From: Pseudoclavibacter terrae
GTDB taxonomy: Bacteria; Actinomycetota; Actinomycetes; Actinomycetales; Microbacteriaceae
Reading direction: 5' to 3'
Assembly: GCF_008831075.1 (NCBI RefSeq)
Contig: NZ_WBJX01000001.1
Span: forward strand, 752,505-816,504
DNA length: 64,000 nt
Shown: in pieces, positions 45,618-56,682 of the stretch
Layout: every line of letters starts with the position of its first letter
Numbering within the stretch: position 1 is the stretch's first letter
Translations under genes and position numbers: made by a program
Notes under the pieces: generated by a model
What the model was told of the DNA's origin: nothing
Seen by the model: the letters and a program-made list of their open reading frames with translations, nothing else
Databases searched by the model: none

Positions 45618-46688
45618 GTGGCGGCTCCGGCTGTCGGCGTCGGGGCCGCGCTCGCTCGCGTGCGCGCCTCCCTGCCGGCGGTCGTGCAGATCACGGCCGC
45701 CGCGTTCGTGGCCTACGCGATCGCGCACTGGGGGCTGGGGCATCCCATACCGTTCCTCGCGGTGACGGTGGCGATCACGAGTCTCGGGCTGCAGCGGGAT
45801 GCGCGTCCCCGTCGCGTGTTCGACACGGCGCTCGGCATCACCTTCGGTGTGCTGCTCTCCAACCTGTCGCTGGTCCTCTTCGGGCGCGGTGTCTGGCAGG
45901 TCGCGGTCGTGCTCGCGGTCGTGCTGCTGCTCGGCCGGCTCGTGCACCCCAGCCCGGGCTTCGCGATCGGCGCGGCCGTGCAGGCATCGCTCGTGCAGCT
46001 CATCCCCGTGCAGGGCGTGGCCGAGTACTCGCGGCTCCTAGACGCGGTCATCGGGGGAGCGGTCGCGATCGCGGCCACGGCGCTCGTGCCGCGCAACGCG
46101 GCGGCGCTCGCGAAGAACGAGGCCAAGGGCCTCATCGGGGCGCTGGCGCAGGCACTCGGCGACATCTCGCAGGCGCTGCGTCGCGGCGACAGTGACGCAG
46201 GGCTCGCCGCGCTGGAGGAGCTGCGCCGGACGCAGGACACGCTCGACGCCTGGTCGACGGAGCTCGAGAGCGCCGCATCCATCGCCCGCCTGTCGCCGTT
46301 CATGCGCCACCACCGAGGGCGAGTCGATCGCCTGGTGGAGCTCCGCACGAGCATCGACCTCGCAACTCGGAACCTGCGCGTGCTCGCGCGTCGCGCCTGG
46401 TCGCTGTCCTGGGACGGCCGCCACCGTGAGGAGCTCGCTGACCTCCTCGGCGACATCCAGTCGGGCATGCTCGAACTGCGACTCGGCCTCGACGACGACG
46501 CCATGCTGCACCAGTCTCGGCAGACGCTGCTCATCGCGGCGGCGCGACTGGAACCCGACCACCTCCATGGGGCGCAGCTCGCCGATTCCGTGCTGCTCAT
46601 GCAGTGCAGGCCCCTCGTCGTCGACCTGCTCATCGCGAGCGGCATGGACCCGGAAGCTGCCCGCACCGCGCTCCCCGAGGTCAAGTAG
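45618..46688 (+). CDS. FUSC-family membrane protein
   Basis: This is a 356-aa protein with about five or six hydrophobic helices in the first 165 residues (AAFVAYAIAHWGLGHPIPFLAVTVAI; VAVVLAVVLLLGRLV; GGAVAIAATALV) and a long helical cytoplasmic domain after that. The pattern fits FUSC/aromatic-acid-exporter (AaeB/YqjA-like) proteins. GTG at 45618 follows the ygfZ stop by 2 bases, so it belongs to the same transcript. The substrate is unknown. Confidence 0.8.
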   Translation: MAAPAVGVGAALARVRASLPAVVQITAAAFVAYAIAHWGLGHPIPFLAVTVAITSLGLQRDARPRRVFDTALGITFGVLLSNLSLVLFGRGVWQVAVVLAVVLLLGRLVHPSPGFAIGAAVQASLVQLIPVQGVAEYSRLLDAVIGGAVAIAATALVPRNAAALAKNEAKGLIGALAQALGDISQALRRGDSDAGLAALEELRRTQDTLDAWSTELESAASIARLSPFMRHHRGRVDRLVELRTSIDLATRNLRVLARRAWSLSWDGRHREELADLLGDIQSGMLELRLGLDDDAMLHQSRQTLLIAAARLEPDHLHGAQLADSVLLMQCRPLVVDLLIASGMDPEAARTALPEVK

Positions 46689-46761
46689 CCTTCCTCACGT
46701 CGGTCGCTGCCTGCGGCGACCTTCTTCCGCCCCGCGCGATTTTCCGCCGCGCTCTCGCGCC

Positions 46762-46824
46762 GATCGCTGCCAGTGAAGTGGCCGTTCTGGCCGATTCGGA
46801 AGGGCCGTTCGGCTGGCAGCGATC
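46762..46824. repeat. Inverted repeat with internal direct repeats
   Basis: GATCGCTGCCAG (46762-46773) is complementary to CTGGCAGCGATC (46813-46824). The 39-base interior carries GGCCGTTC twice. It lies in the gap between a FUSC gene and a convergent methyltransferase gene, and may act as a terminator or as a mobile or regulatory repeat. Confidence 0.6.
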
Positions 46825-46887
46825 AGCGGATGAGGGGCGGGGCGCCGCGACAGGGCTCGGGGCGGGGGCTAGGGCTGGGGGCGGTGG

Positions 46888-47706
46888 CTAGGGGCGGGGC
46901 AGTGCGAGGGCCCCGGAGGAAGGGGCCACCGCGTCCCAGGCGACGGTGACCTCACCGAGCCGCCAGCGCTTGGAGGAGTCGACGAGCGGCCAGCCGGCCG
47001 CGCGCATCCGCTCGCACACGGCGAGGAAGCGCTGCCTGGCGCCGAACGTCTGCCGCGGGGCCTCGCGCTGCCAGGCGTCGTCGAGCGCCCGCAGGTAGTC
47101 GTGCACCCCTTCGCCGGACACGTTGCGGTGGATGAGGGCCTTCGGCAGGCGCTCGGCGACGACCAGCGGCGATTCGAGGCTCGCCGTGTGCAGCGAGACC
47201 GTGAACGTGCGGGGTCCGCCGGCGTCGATGCCCACCCAGGACGACACGCGCCCGACCTCGTTGCACGTTCCCTCGACCAGCAGTCCGCCCGGCGCGAGTC
47301 GCGCGGTCATGCGCGACCAGGCATCGGCGACCTCCGCCTCGTCGTACTGACGCAGCACGTTCATGGCGCGGATCACGGCGGGCGCCTCCGACTTCGGCGT
47401 CGGCACCTCGAACCCGCCGACCGCGAACGAGACCCGGCCGGCCAGCTCCGGCCGCTCGGCGAGCTGCTGTCTGGCGAGCGCCACGCGCCCCGGGTCGATC
47501 TCGAGTCCGTGCACGCGGACCTGCGGGACAGCACGCCCGAGGCGCTCGGCCAGCTCGAACGCCGTCGCCCCGCTCGCCCCGTAGCCGAGGTCGACGACCA
47601 GCGGGCGCTCGGCGGACGACAGGGCCGGATGCTGCGCGATCCAGCGGTCGACGCGACGCAGACGGTTCGTCCCCGTCGTCCCGCGCGTGAGTCGACCCAA
47701 TGGCAT
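46888..47706 (-). CDS. Class I SAM-dependent methyltransferase
   Basis: This is a 272-aa protein. The SAM-binding motif I is [21 protein letters not shown] (about residues 37-57), and [18 protein letters not shown] is the acidic motif II. A -10 box TAGTCT (47718-47713) lies 6 nt before the ATG, suggesting a leaderless mRNA. The last codons run into a G-rich stretch on the plus strand. It is divergent from gpmA. The methylated substrate is unknown. Confidence 0.82.
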   Translation of the reverse strand: MPLGRLTRGTTGTNRLRRVDRWIAQHPALSSAERPLVVDLGYGASGATAFELAERLGRAVPQVRVHGLEIDPGRVALARQQLAERPELAGRVSFAVGGFEVPTPKSEAPAVIRAMNVLRQYDEAEVADAWSRMTARLAPGGLLVEGTCNEVGRVSSWVGIDAGGPRTFTVSLHTASLESPLVVAERLPKALIHRNVSGEGVHDYLRALDDAWQREAPRQTFGARQRFLAVCERMRAAGWPLVDSSKRWRLGEVTVAWDAVAPSSGALALPRP

Positions 47707-47783
47707 GCGACAAGACTATTGAGCCACCGAGACTATTTCAGCGCGCGACGACCCCGCGTCGCACACGGGCCAGCCCCACTCGG

Positions 47784-47789
47784 TACGCT
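47784..47789 (+). promoter_or_regulatory. -10 box of a leaderless promoter (gpmA)
   Basis: TACGCT lies 7 nt before the gpmA ATG at 47797, with no ribosome site between. Confidence 0.55.
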
Positions 47790-47796
47790 TGGACGC

Positions 47797-48546
47797 ATGA
47801 CTGAAGCGCTGACCCTCATCCTGGTCCGTCACGGACAGAGCGAGTGGAACGAGAAGAACCTCTTTACCGGCTGGGTGGACGTTGAGCTCACCGAACAGGG
47901 CCGGGAGGAGGGGGCCCGCGCGGGCCGCCTCATCCGCGAGTCCGGCCTCAAGCCGAACGTGCTCTACACGTCGCTGCTCACACGCGCCATCGACACCGCC
48001 AACCTCGCGCTCAAGGAAGCTGGCCGCGGCTGGATCGACGTCAAGCGCACCTGGCGCCTCAACGAGCGCCACTACGGCGACCTGCAGGGCAAGGACAAGG
48101 CCCAGGTCCGCGACCAGTACGGCGAAGAGCAGTTCATGGAGTGGCGTCGCTCGTACGACACCCCGCCGCCCGCCCTCGACGACAGCAGCGAGTTCTCGCA
48201 GGCCCACGACGAGCGCTACGCAGATCTCGGTGACGAGCTGCCACGCACCGAGTGCCTCAAGGACGTGCTCGTGCGGTTCCTGCCCTACTGGGAAGAGGAA
48301 GTCCTGCCGACGCTCGTCCAGCGCGGCACGGTCATGGTCGCCGCGCACGGCAACAGCCTCCGCGCGCTCGTGAAGCACCTCGAGGGCATCAGCGACGACG
48401 ACATCGCCGCCGTCAACATCCCGACCGGCATGCCCCTCGTGTACCGCTTCGACCCCGAGACGCACGAGGTGCTCGGCAAGGGCGAGTACCTCGACCCGGA
48501 GGCGGCAGCAGCGGGAGCCGCCGCCGTCGCCTCGCAGGGCAAGTAG
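47797..48546 (+). CDS. gpmA: 2,3-bisphosphoglycerate-dependent phosphoglycerate mutase
   Basis: This 249-aa glycolytic enzyme interconverts 3- and 2-phosphoglycerate. The phospho-histidine motif [18 protein letters not shown] is at residues 10-27; [24 protein letters not shown] and [19 protein letters not shown] complete the active site. The length is typical. In mycobacteria gpm lies next to senX3-regX3; here phoU, a metal exporter and senX3 follow within 3 kb, a similar neighbourhood. A perfect terminator hairpin follows the gene. Confidence 0.95.
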   Translation: MTEALTLILVRHGQSEWNEKNLFTGWVDVELTEQGREEGARAGRLIRESGLKPNVLYTSLLTRAIDTANLALKEAGRGWIDVKRTWRLNERHYGDLQGKDKAQVRDQYGEEQFMEWRRSYDTPPPALDDSSEFSQAHDERYADLGDELPRTECLKDVLVRFLPYWEEEVLPTLVQRGTVMVAAHGNSLRALVKHLEGISDDDIAAVNIPTGMPLVYRFDPETHEVLGKGEYLDPEAAAAGAAAVASQGK

Positions 48547-48583
48547 CGCCGAGCGAACCCCAGGCCCACGCAGGGCCGCACGA

Positions 48584-48621
48584 ACGAGGAGCTCCCCGTC
48601 AGCGGACGGGGAGCTCCTCGT
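48584..48621. terminator. Terminator between gpmA and the cation exporter
   Basis: Seventeen-base arms (48584-48600 and 48605-48621) pair perfectly around AGCG, between two convergent genes. Confidence 0.85.
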
Positions 48622-48649
48622 CTGCGATCACCGGTGACGAGGAAGACCG

Positions 48650-49404
<755 letters not shown>

Positions 49405-49408
<4 letters not shown>

Positions 49409-49761
49409 GAGACAGGCTCGCAGCAGCCTGGCACGGGGCAGGACGTGTCCTGGCACGGGGCGGCCTCGTCGACGGCGAGGACGACGCCGACGAGCGTCGT
49501 GAGCGACTGGGTCAGGTGCGGGTCGGCGATCTCGTACCGCGTCTGCCTTCCCTCCGGCGTCCCGACGACGATGCCGCAGTCCCGGAGGCAGGTCAGGTGG
49601 TTCGACACGTTCTGTCGGGTCAGTCCCAGGTCCGAGGCGAGGCGCGCGGGGTAGTCCGGGCCGTCCAGCAGGCGCATGAGGATGCGTGACCGCGAGGGAT
49701 CGGCCATGGCGCGCCCGAGGCGGTTCATGACCTCGAGGCGTGAGGTGGTCGCGGTTGTCAT
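49405..49761 (-). CDS. ArsR-family metal sensor, CmtR-like
   Basis: This 118-aa repressor matches mycobacterial CmtR, the Cd/Pb sensor, by memory of its sequence: LTRQNVSNHLTCLRDCGIVV and VLAVDEAAPC. Its cysteines Cys58, Cys62 and Cys103 correspond to the CmtR metal ligands Cys57, Cys61 and Cys102. Three further cysteines (108, 113, 114) sit in the short tail and are not part of the known site. It controls itself and the downstream CDF exporter through the palindrome at 49769-49792. Confidence 0.88.
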
Positions 49762-49768
49762 GCCCCCA

Positions 49769-49792
49769 TTAATACAGCGCGGGCTGTATTAA
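49769..49792. promoter_or_regulatory. ArsR/CmtR operator
   Basis: TTAATACAGC (49769-49778) and GCTGTATTAA (49783-49792) form a perfect palindrome with a 4-base spacer. It begins 8 bases upstream of the regulator start and overlaps the expected -10 region. Confidence 0.75.
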
Positions 49793-49830
49793 GCAAGCCG
49801 CGGGCGTCGACCTGCGACTGGGGAGAGACG

Positions 49831-49885
49831 ACGGCACCCCTGCTCGCTGCCGTTCCGGGAGGAACGGCGGCGGCAGGGGTGCCGT
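49831..49885 (-). terminator. Terminator after phoU
   Basis: Outer arms ACGGCACCCCTGC (49831-49843) and GCAGGGGTGCCGT (49873-49885) pair perfectly, with an inner stem around GGGA. It lies just after the phoU stop. Confidence 0.75.
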
Positions 49886-49906
49886 CGGTGCTGTGGTGCT
49901 CTGCTG

Positions 49907-50608
49907 CTAGGCGCCCGGGGTGACCGGGGCGACAGGCGTGGACGGCTCCTTCTCCTGCATCCACTCGCCGCTCGTGAGGTACTGCACCTTCTGCGCGATC
50001 GAGACCGCGTGGTCGGCGAAGCGCTCGAAGTAACGGCTCGCGAGCGTCGCGTCGACGACCTCGACGCTCTGCGCCTGGATGTCATCGGACAGGAGCGCGT
50101 CGAACGTGCTGCGGTGCAGGTCGTCGATCTGCGTGTCGCTCGCCTTGATCTCGTCGGCGATGCGGTTCGTCTCCTCGTCGTTGCCCGCGTCGAGCAGAGC
50201 CACGAGCTGACGCGCAACCGCGACGTCGAGTCGGCTCATCTCAGCGAAGACCGGACGGAGCGTGTTCGGGCCGACGCCGCCCGGGAAGCGGTAGCGGGCG
50301 AGCGCCGCGATGTGGGCCGCGAGGTCGCCCATGCGCTCGAGCGACGAGCTGATGCGCAGCGCGCTCACGACGAGTCGGAGGTCGCGTGCCACGGGGGACT
50401 GGCGGGCGATGATCTCGATGGTGTGCTCATCGAGGGCGATCGCGAGCTCGTCGATGCGGGCATCGTCGGAGATGACCTGCTCGGCGAGGGCCACGTCGGA
50501 CGTGGTGAACGCAACGGCGGCGCGCTGCATGGCGGACTCGACGTGGCGGGCGATCTCCACGAGGCCGTTGCTGACCTCAGCGAGTTCCTGCTGGAAAACT
50601 TCGCGCAT
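49907..50608 (-). CDS. phoU: Phosphate signalling protein PhoU
   Basis: This 233-aa protein has the two three-helix PhoU bundles with metal-binding acidic motifs (DDARIDELAIALDE; SASLERMGDLAAHIA as SSLERMGDLAAHIA; SRYFERFADHAVSI). PhoU damps the phosphate two-component system when phosphate is plentiful. The ATG at 50608 is preceded by GAGGA; the longer frame upstream is not supported. It is read divergently from senX3, its likely signalling partner. Confidence 0.93.
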   Translation of the reverse strand: MREVFQQELAEVSNGLVEIARHVESAMQRAAVAFTTSDVALAEQVISDDARIDELAIALDEHTIEIIARQSPVARDLRLVVSALRISSSLERMGDLAAHIAALARYRFPGGVGPNTLRPVFAEMSRLDVAVARQLVALLDAGNDEETNRIADEIKASDTQIDDLHRSTFDALLSDDIQAQSVEVVDATLASRYFERFADHAVSIAQKVQYLTSGEWMQEKEPSTPVAPVTPGA

Positions 50609-50779
50609 GTTTATCCTCTGTTTCGTGGCAACGAGCGATGTGCCGCTGCCCGTAGTTCTGGGAAGACCGGTCGTCCAGTGCCTTGGGAGTGACGCTGCCT
50701 TCGCGGGCGAGTCTACGGAGCCAAGGTAACGGACTCGTGTACGACGGGTGACGCATCCGCTGGCCCATATGCTGGGCAC

Positions 50780-51952
50780 ATGGACTCGTCCGTCGCAGTG
50801 GTCCTTGCGATCGTACTCGGCTTCCTCTTGGGTGCAGGTTTCGTCTGGCTGCTCCACGTCGCCTCAGTACGGCAGGCAAAGGCGCGAGCTGCATTCTCAC
50901 CCCGCCTCCCAGAGGGCATCGAGCATCTGCTCGGCGCCCTCGACTCGATCGTGATCGTCACGGACCCTTCGAGGAACGTCTACCAGTCGTCCCCGGGAGC
51001 CACCTCGAAGGGCCTCGTCCGACCAGGTGGGCGCCTCGACGAGCGCGTCGGTGCCGTCGTCGACGAGGCCAGAAGGGAGGGCGAGGCCGTCACCCGTGAC
51101 CTGGAGATCGCGCGTGGCCCGTTCGGCCGCTCCGAGATCCACGTCCGCGTGCGAGCCGCGCCCCTCTCCACCAGGTTCTTCCTGGTGCTGGCCGAGGACC
51201 GGACCGAGGCGCTGCGCGTCGAGAGCGTGCGGCGGGACTTCGTCGCCAACGTCAGCCACGAGCTCAAGACGCCGATCGGGGCGGTCACGCTGCTCGCCGA
51301 GGCGATCGCGGAGTCCGCGGGCGATGAAGAGCAGGTCAAGTACTTCACCGGGCGCCTCAGCAAGGAGAGCCTGCGCCTCGCATCCATCACCAACGAGCTC
51401 ATCGAGCTGTCGAGGCTGCAGTCGAGCGACTCCCTCGCGCATCCGGAGCTGATCTCCATCCATGAGATTCTCTCACTCGCCGTCGACCAGTCACGCGTGC
51501 CAGCTGACGTCGCCGGTGTCGAGATCGTGCTCGGCGACGACGTGGATGCGTTCGTGTACGGCGAGCGGACCCACCTGCTCATGTGCTTCACGAACCTCGT
51601 CTCCAACGCCGTCCAGTACTCCTCGACGAACTCGCGCATCGGCATCGGCACGCGGCTCGTCGACGACACGGTCGAGGTCGCGATCTCCGACCAGGGCATC
51701 GGCATCGCCCCGGAGGACCAGGGGCGGATCTTCGAGCGGTTCTTCCGCGTCGATCAGGCGCGCTCCCGACGGACCGGCGGGACCGGCCTCGGGCTCAGCA
51801 TCGTTCGACACGTCGCCGAGAACCACGGTGGAGACGTCCGAGTCTGGTCGCAGCTCGGCAAGGGGTCGACCTTCACCGTGCGACTGCCCTCCGCGGACTC
51901 CGTCGTCGAGGAGATCGACCTGCAGCGGTTCACCGAGCGGCGCTCCGCCTGA
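50780..51952 (+). CDS. senX3: Sensor histidine kinase SenX3 (phosphate)
   Basis: This is a 390-aa membrane kinase. It has one N-terminal membrane helix (residues ~5-28), a PAS-like linker (residues ~45-140), a dimerisation helix with phospho-His160 (NVSHELKTPIGAV) and an ATPase domain with NAVQYSS (N box), DQGIGIAPED (G1) and GTGLGLSI (G2). It phosphorylates RegX3 under phosphate limitation. The -10 box TATGCT (50768-50773) is 6 nt before the ATG. regX3 follows 75 bases later. Confidence 0.92.
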   Translation: MDSSVAVVLAIVLGFLLGAGFVWLLHVASVRQAKARAAFSPRLPEGIEHLLGALDSIVIVTDPSRNVYQSSPGATSKGLVRPGGRLDERVGAVVDEARREGEAVTRDLEIARGPFGRSEIHVRVRAAPLSTRFFLVLAEDRTEALRVESVRRDFVANVSHELKTPIGAVTLLAEAIAESAGDEEQVKYFTGRLSKESLRLASITNELIELSRLQSSDSLAHPELISIHEILSLAVDQSRVPADVAGVEIVLGDDVDAFVYGERTHLLMCFTNLVSNAVQYSSTNSRIGIGTRLVDDTVEVAISDQGIGIAPEDQGRIFERFFRVDQARSRRTGGTGLGLSIVRHVAENHGGDVRVWSQLGKGSTFTVRLPSADSVVEEIDLQRFTERRSA

Positions 51953-51996
51953 GCAGATCCGCACCGTGCGGGCCGTGACGCGCCGGTCCGCGCGCA

Positions 51997-52014
51997 CGTC
52001 ACTCAATGTTCACG
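51997..52014 (+). promoter_or_regulatory. Candidate PHO box upstream of regX3
   Basis: CGTCACT and GTTCACG are spaced 11 bp apart, starting at 51997 and 52008. The pattern matches the repeats before the pstS genes and lies 14 bases before the regX3 ATG; self-control of regX3 is inferred. Confidence 0.4.
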
Positions 52015-52027
52015 AAAGATATGCACA

Positions 52028-52720
52028 ATGACCACCGTGACCCGCATCCTCCTCGTCGAAGACGAATCAGCACTGCATGAGCCGCTCTCCTTCCTCCTCG
52101 GACGGGAGGGATACGCCGTCGCCGTCGCCGAGACCGGCCTTGACGCCCTCGATCTGTTCGACCGCGACGGCGCCGACCTGGTGCTCCTCGACCTCATGCT
52201 CCCCGGCGTTCCAGGCACCGAGGTGTGCAAGCAGATCCGCCTCACGTCGAAGGTGCCGATCATCATGCTCACGGCGAAGGACAGCGAGGTCGACATCGTC
52301 GTGGGGCTCGAGCTCGGCGCCGACGACTACGTCACGAAGCCGTACTCGACGCGGGAGCTGCTGGCGCGAGTGCGTGCCGTGCTCCGACGCAACGAGCAGG
52401 AGGAGGAGGGCGAGGACGACAGCATCATCGAGGTCGGCGAGGTGCGCATGGACCTCGACCGTCACACGCTCGAGGTCTCGGGCAAGGTGACGCCGATGCC
52501 GCTCAAGGAGTACGAGCTCCTCGAGTACCTCATGCGCAACTCGGGACGCGTGCTCACCCGCGGGCAGCTCATCGACCGCGTCTGGGGCCCCGACTACTAC
52601 GGCGACACGAAGACGCTCGACGTGCACATCAAGCGCATCCGCAGCCGCATCGAGGAGAAGCCGTCGACGCCGGTCAGGCTCGTCACCGTTCGAGGTCTCG
52701 GCTACCGCTACGAGGGCTGA
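52028..52720 (+). CDS. regX3: Response regulator RegX3 (OmpR family)
   Basis: This is a 230-aa regulator. The receiver contains the acidic pocket EDE near residues 11-13, phospho-acceptor Asp55 (VLLDLMLPG) and Lys in TKPYSTRELLARV. The winged-helix domain reads PMPLKEYELLEYLMRNSGRVLTR in parts and VDVHIKRIRSRIEE-type (TLDVHIKRIRSRIE). It is the expected activator of the pst genes through the PHO boxes at 37.1 and 38.3 kb. A strong hairpin follows. Confidence 0.93.
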   Translation: MTTVTRILLVEDESALHEPLSFLLGREGYAVAVAETGLDALDLFDRDGADLVLLDLMLPGVPGTEVCKQIRLTSKVPIIMLTAKDSEVDIVVGLELGADDYVTKPYSTRELLARVRAVLRRNEQEEEGEDDSIIEVGEVRMDLDRHTLEVSGKVTPMPLKEYELLEYLMRNSGRVLTRGQLIDRVWGPDYYGDTKTLDVHIKRIRSRIEEKPSTPVRLVTVRGLGYRYEG

Positions 52721-52750
52721 GCCGGCCCCAGGCCTCGCGCCGGGGGAACG

Positions 52751-52786
52751 CGAGAAGGGCGCATCCGGATGGATGCGCCCTTCTCG
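52751..52786. terminator. Terminator between regX3 and lpqE
   Basis: Sixteen-base arms (52751-52766 and 52771-52786) pair perfectly around GGAT. It separates two convergent genes. Confidence 0.85.
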
Positions 52787-52804
52787 GCGGTGTGCGGGTG
52801 GCCG

Positions 52805-53404
52805 CTAGGCTGTGCCGCCCTCTTCCGGCTCCTCGGTCGGGGCCGGAGTGGGGGCGATGCTCGGCGGCGCGGCCGGCGGCTCGGTCTGGGCCGGGCCGGG
52901 CACGAGCGTCGAGTACTCCGGCAGCGTGCCGTCGAGCACGGGAACGTTCACGGCCTGCACCGACTGCTCGCCGTCGAGTGTCGCGGTGAACGTCACCTCG
53001 TGGGTCGAGCCCGGGACGAAGTCCATGCCCTCGAGGAGCACGCTGGCGCCCTCGCCGAAGCCGACCTGGGTCACGCCTGCCGCGGCGTCGACGGGAACGG
53101 TCACGACGACGTCCTGCTCGACGCCGTTGATGAGCCCCGTGTAGGTGATGTCGAGCGAGCCAGCGCTGCCCGTGTGGTTGACGACCGCGAAGACGAGGTT
53201 GGCGCGGTCGGTCACGTCGGTACCCGTCAGCGTGTCGGTGATGAGGATCGCGTTGCGAACCTCGAGCTCGCCCACGTTGGCGTTCGTGCCGTCACTCGCC
53301 GAGTACTGGGTCGTCGTGCGCTGGGGGGAGATGTAGTTGCAGCCGGCAAGCCCAACCGCGACTACGGCGGCAAGGGTGACGGACGCGACGGCGCGGATCT
53401 TCAC
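52805..53404 (-). CDS. lpqE: LpqE-like surface lipoprotein
   Basis: This is a 199-aa lipoprotein with signal VAVGLAGC (lipid Cys22), a beta-rich middle (NANVGELEVRNAILITD; AVVNHTGSAGSLDITYTG) and a Pro/Glu-rich tail of about 35 residues. The SASDGTNANVGELEVRNA stretch resembles mycobacterial LpqE, and lpqE lies divergently next to carD there too. I chose the GTG at 53404 because GGAGG precedes it and the signal peptide starts at once. LpqE-type proteins are linked to the cell envelope, possibly copper; the role is unproven. Confidence 0.78.
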   Translation of the reverse strand: MKIRAVASVTLAAVVAVGLAGCNYISPQRTTTQYSASDGTNANVGELEVRNAILITDTLTGTDVTDRANLVFAVVNHTGSAGSLDITYTGLINGVEQDVVVTVPVDAAAGVTQVGFGEGASVLLEGMDFVPGSTHEVTFTATLDGEQSVQAVNVPVLDGTLPEYSTLVPGPAQTEPPAAPPSIAPTPAPTEEPEEGGTA

Positions 53405-53581
53405 GTCTGGAGCCTCCAGGTTCGGACCGTGCGGCTGTCGCCGCACGAATTCACAGGATGCAGGAAGCCTATCTGATCTGGGTGCGGCTCCCGGACGACG
53501 CGGCGGCGGACTCTACCACTTCCACCCTCGGATGGGCCCTTTTGACATGGTACTCTTAGGTGCCGAAAGGGGCTTGTATTT

Positions 53582-54064
53582 ATGCAGTTTGAGGTCGGGG
53601 AGACAGTCGTCTATCCCCATCACGGCGCGGCCACCATCTCAGAGGTGAAGATCCGAGTCATCAAGGGTGAAGAGAAGACGTTCCTCAAGTTGAACGTTGC
53701 ACAGGGAGACCTCGTCATCGAGGTCCCTGCTGACAACGTCGACCTGGTCGGAGTGCGCGATGTCATCGGACAGGACGGTCTCGACCGTGTGTTCGAGGTT
53801 CTGCGAGCCCCCATCACCGAGGAACCGACGAACTGGTCCCGCAGGTACAAGTCGAACCTTGAGAAGCTCGCCTCCGGCGACGTCATCAAGGTGTCCGAGG
53901 TCGTTCGCGACCTCTGGCGGCGCGACCAGGATCGGGGTCTCTCCGCTGGAGAGAAGCGGATGCTCGCGAAGGCCAGGCAGATCCTCGTCTCGGAGCTCGC
54001 ACTCGCGGAGAAGACCGACGAGGAGAAAGCCGGAGACGTGCTCGACAAGGTCCTCGCGTCCTAG
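53582..54064 (+). CDS. carD: CarD-family RNA polymerase-binding regulator
   Basis: This is a 160-aa transcription factor. The N-terminal RNA-polymerase interaction domain ([17 protein letters not shown], residues ~3-60) binds the beta subunit; the helical C-terminal domain contains the conserved Trp in [17 protein letters not shown], which stabilises open promoter complexes, including rRNA promoters. GGGG lies about 10 bases upstream of the ATG at 53582. A hairpin separates it from cysS. In mycobacteria ispD and ispF lie between carD and cysS; they are missing here. Confidence 0.93.
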   Translation: MQFEVGETVVYPHHGAATISEVKIRVIKGEEKTFLKLNVAQGDLVIEVPADNVDLVGVRDVIGQDGLDRVFEVLRAPITEEPTNWSRRYKSNLEKLASGDVIKVSEVVRDLWRRDQDRGLSAGEKRMLAKARQILVSELALAEKTDEEKAGDVLDKVLAS

Positions 54065-54123
54065 TCGGCTGACACCGGCGGTCTCCCTCGGGACTGCCGT
54101 TCGGCACACGCCACACGCTTCGT

Positions 54124-54167
54124 CGTCGGGGCCGCAGGGACGTTCACTCGTCCGTGCGGCCCCGACG
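54124..54167 (+). terminator. Terminator between carD and cysS
   Basis: Nineteen-base arms (54124-54142 and 54149-54167) pair with one mismatch around TTCACT. The cysS -10 box begins 2 bases later, so carD and cysS are separate transcripts. Confidence 0.75.
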
Positions 54168-54169
54168 CG

Positions 54170-54175
54170 TATGCT
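54170..54175 (+). promoter_or_regulatory. -10 box of a leaderless promoter (cysS)
   Basis: TATGCT lies 6 nt before the GTG at 54182. No ribosome site lies between. Confidence 0.5.
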
Positions 54176-54181
54176 GGTGCA

Positions 54182-55602
<1,421 letters not shown>

Positions 55603-55606
<4 letters not shown>

Positions 55607-56598
55607 GCACGAACTCGCGAGGAAATCGCAGCAAGAAGGGCCCCACGAAGGGCACCGGTGGCAACGGCCGCAAGTCCCTCGAAGGTCGGGGCAACACGCC
55701 TCGTGCCGAGGACCGCTCCTGGCACGTCGCCGGCAAGCGCAAGGCGGCGAAGGAGCGCCTCGAGGCTGCTCGTGGCGGGTCCAAGCCGCGTCCGGCGCAG
55801 CGTGAAGGCGGGGCACCGCGTCGCGCCCGCACCGATGACAGCACGGAACTCGTCACCGGCCGCAACTCGGTCGTCGAGGCGCTCCGCGCCGGCATCCCGG
55901 CGACGACGCTCTACGTCGCCGCCCGCGGCGAGATGGACGAGCGCGTCAAGGAGATCTTCAAGATCGCGACCGAGCGCAAGATCCCGATCCTCGAGGTCAT
56001 GCGTCCCGAGCTCGATCGCATGGCTGGACGCGACGCGGTGCACCAGGGCGTCATCATCAAGGTGCCGGCGTACACGTACGCCGACCCCATGGAGGAACTC
56101 GACCGCGCCATCCAGCGCCGTCGCAACCCGCTCTTCGTCGCGCTCGACGGCATCACCGACCCCCGCAACCTCGGCGCGATCGTGCGTTCCGTGGCAGCGT
56201 TCGGCGGCGACGGCATCATCGTGCCGCAGCGCCGATCGGTGGGCATGACCGCCTCGGCGTGGAAGACTTCAGCGGGTGCCGCTTCGCGTCTCCCCGTCTC
56301 CATGGCCTCGAACCTGACGGCCACCATCAAGGCGTACAAGAAGGCCGGTGTGTTCGTCATCGGCCTCGACGGCGACGGCGACGTGTCGCTGCCCTCGCTG
56401 GAGCTCGCGACCTCACCGCTGCTCGTCGTCGTGGGCAGCGAGGGCAAGGGCCTCTCGCGCCTCGTCACCGAGCACTGCGACGCGATCGTCTCGATCCCGA
56501 TCGACGGGGCCACCGAGTCGCTCAACGCCGGAATCGCCACGAGCATCACGATGTACGAGGTCTCGAAGCTGCGCGCGGCGAAGCGCGCGGCCAAGTAG
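55603..56598 (+). CDS. rlmB: 23S rRNA (guanosine-2'-O-)-methyltransferase RlmB
   Basis: This is a 331-aa SpoU/TrmH-family (SPOUT knot) enzyme. A basic, disordered-looking N-terminus of about 80 residues precedes the substrate-binding domain (VTGRNSVVEALRAGIPATTLYV) and the catalytic knot: LDGITDPRNLGAIVRS, VVGSEGKGLSRL and IPIDGATESLNAGIATSI. It methylates G2251 of 23S rRNA in E. coli; the target here is inferred. Translationally coupled to cysS. Confidence 0.92.
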
Positions 56599-56615
56599 CC
56601 GAGGCGTTCGACGTT

Positions 56616-56647
56616 GAAGGGCCTCACCCCTGCGGGTGAGGCCCTTC
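56616..56647. terminator. Terminator after rlmB
   Basis: Fourteen-base arms (56616-56629 and 56634-56647) pair perfectly around CTGC, between convergent genes. Confidence 0.85.
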
Positions 56648-56682
56648 GTCGCACCTGCGCAGTCGGAGACCGCGGGTCCCTG

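Noticed and set aside
53542..53547. TTGACA as a -35 box for carD
   Set aside because: The best -10 candidate (TACTCT, 53551) follows after only 3 bases, so the two cannot form one promoter.
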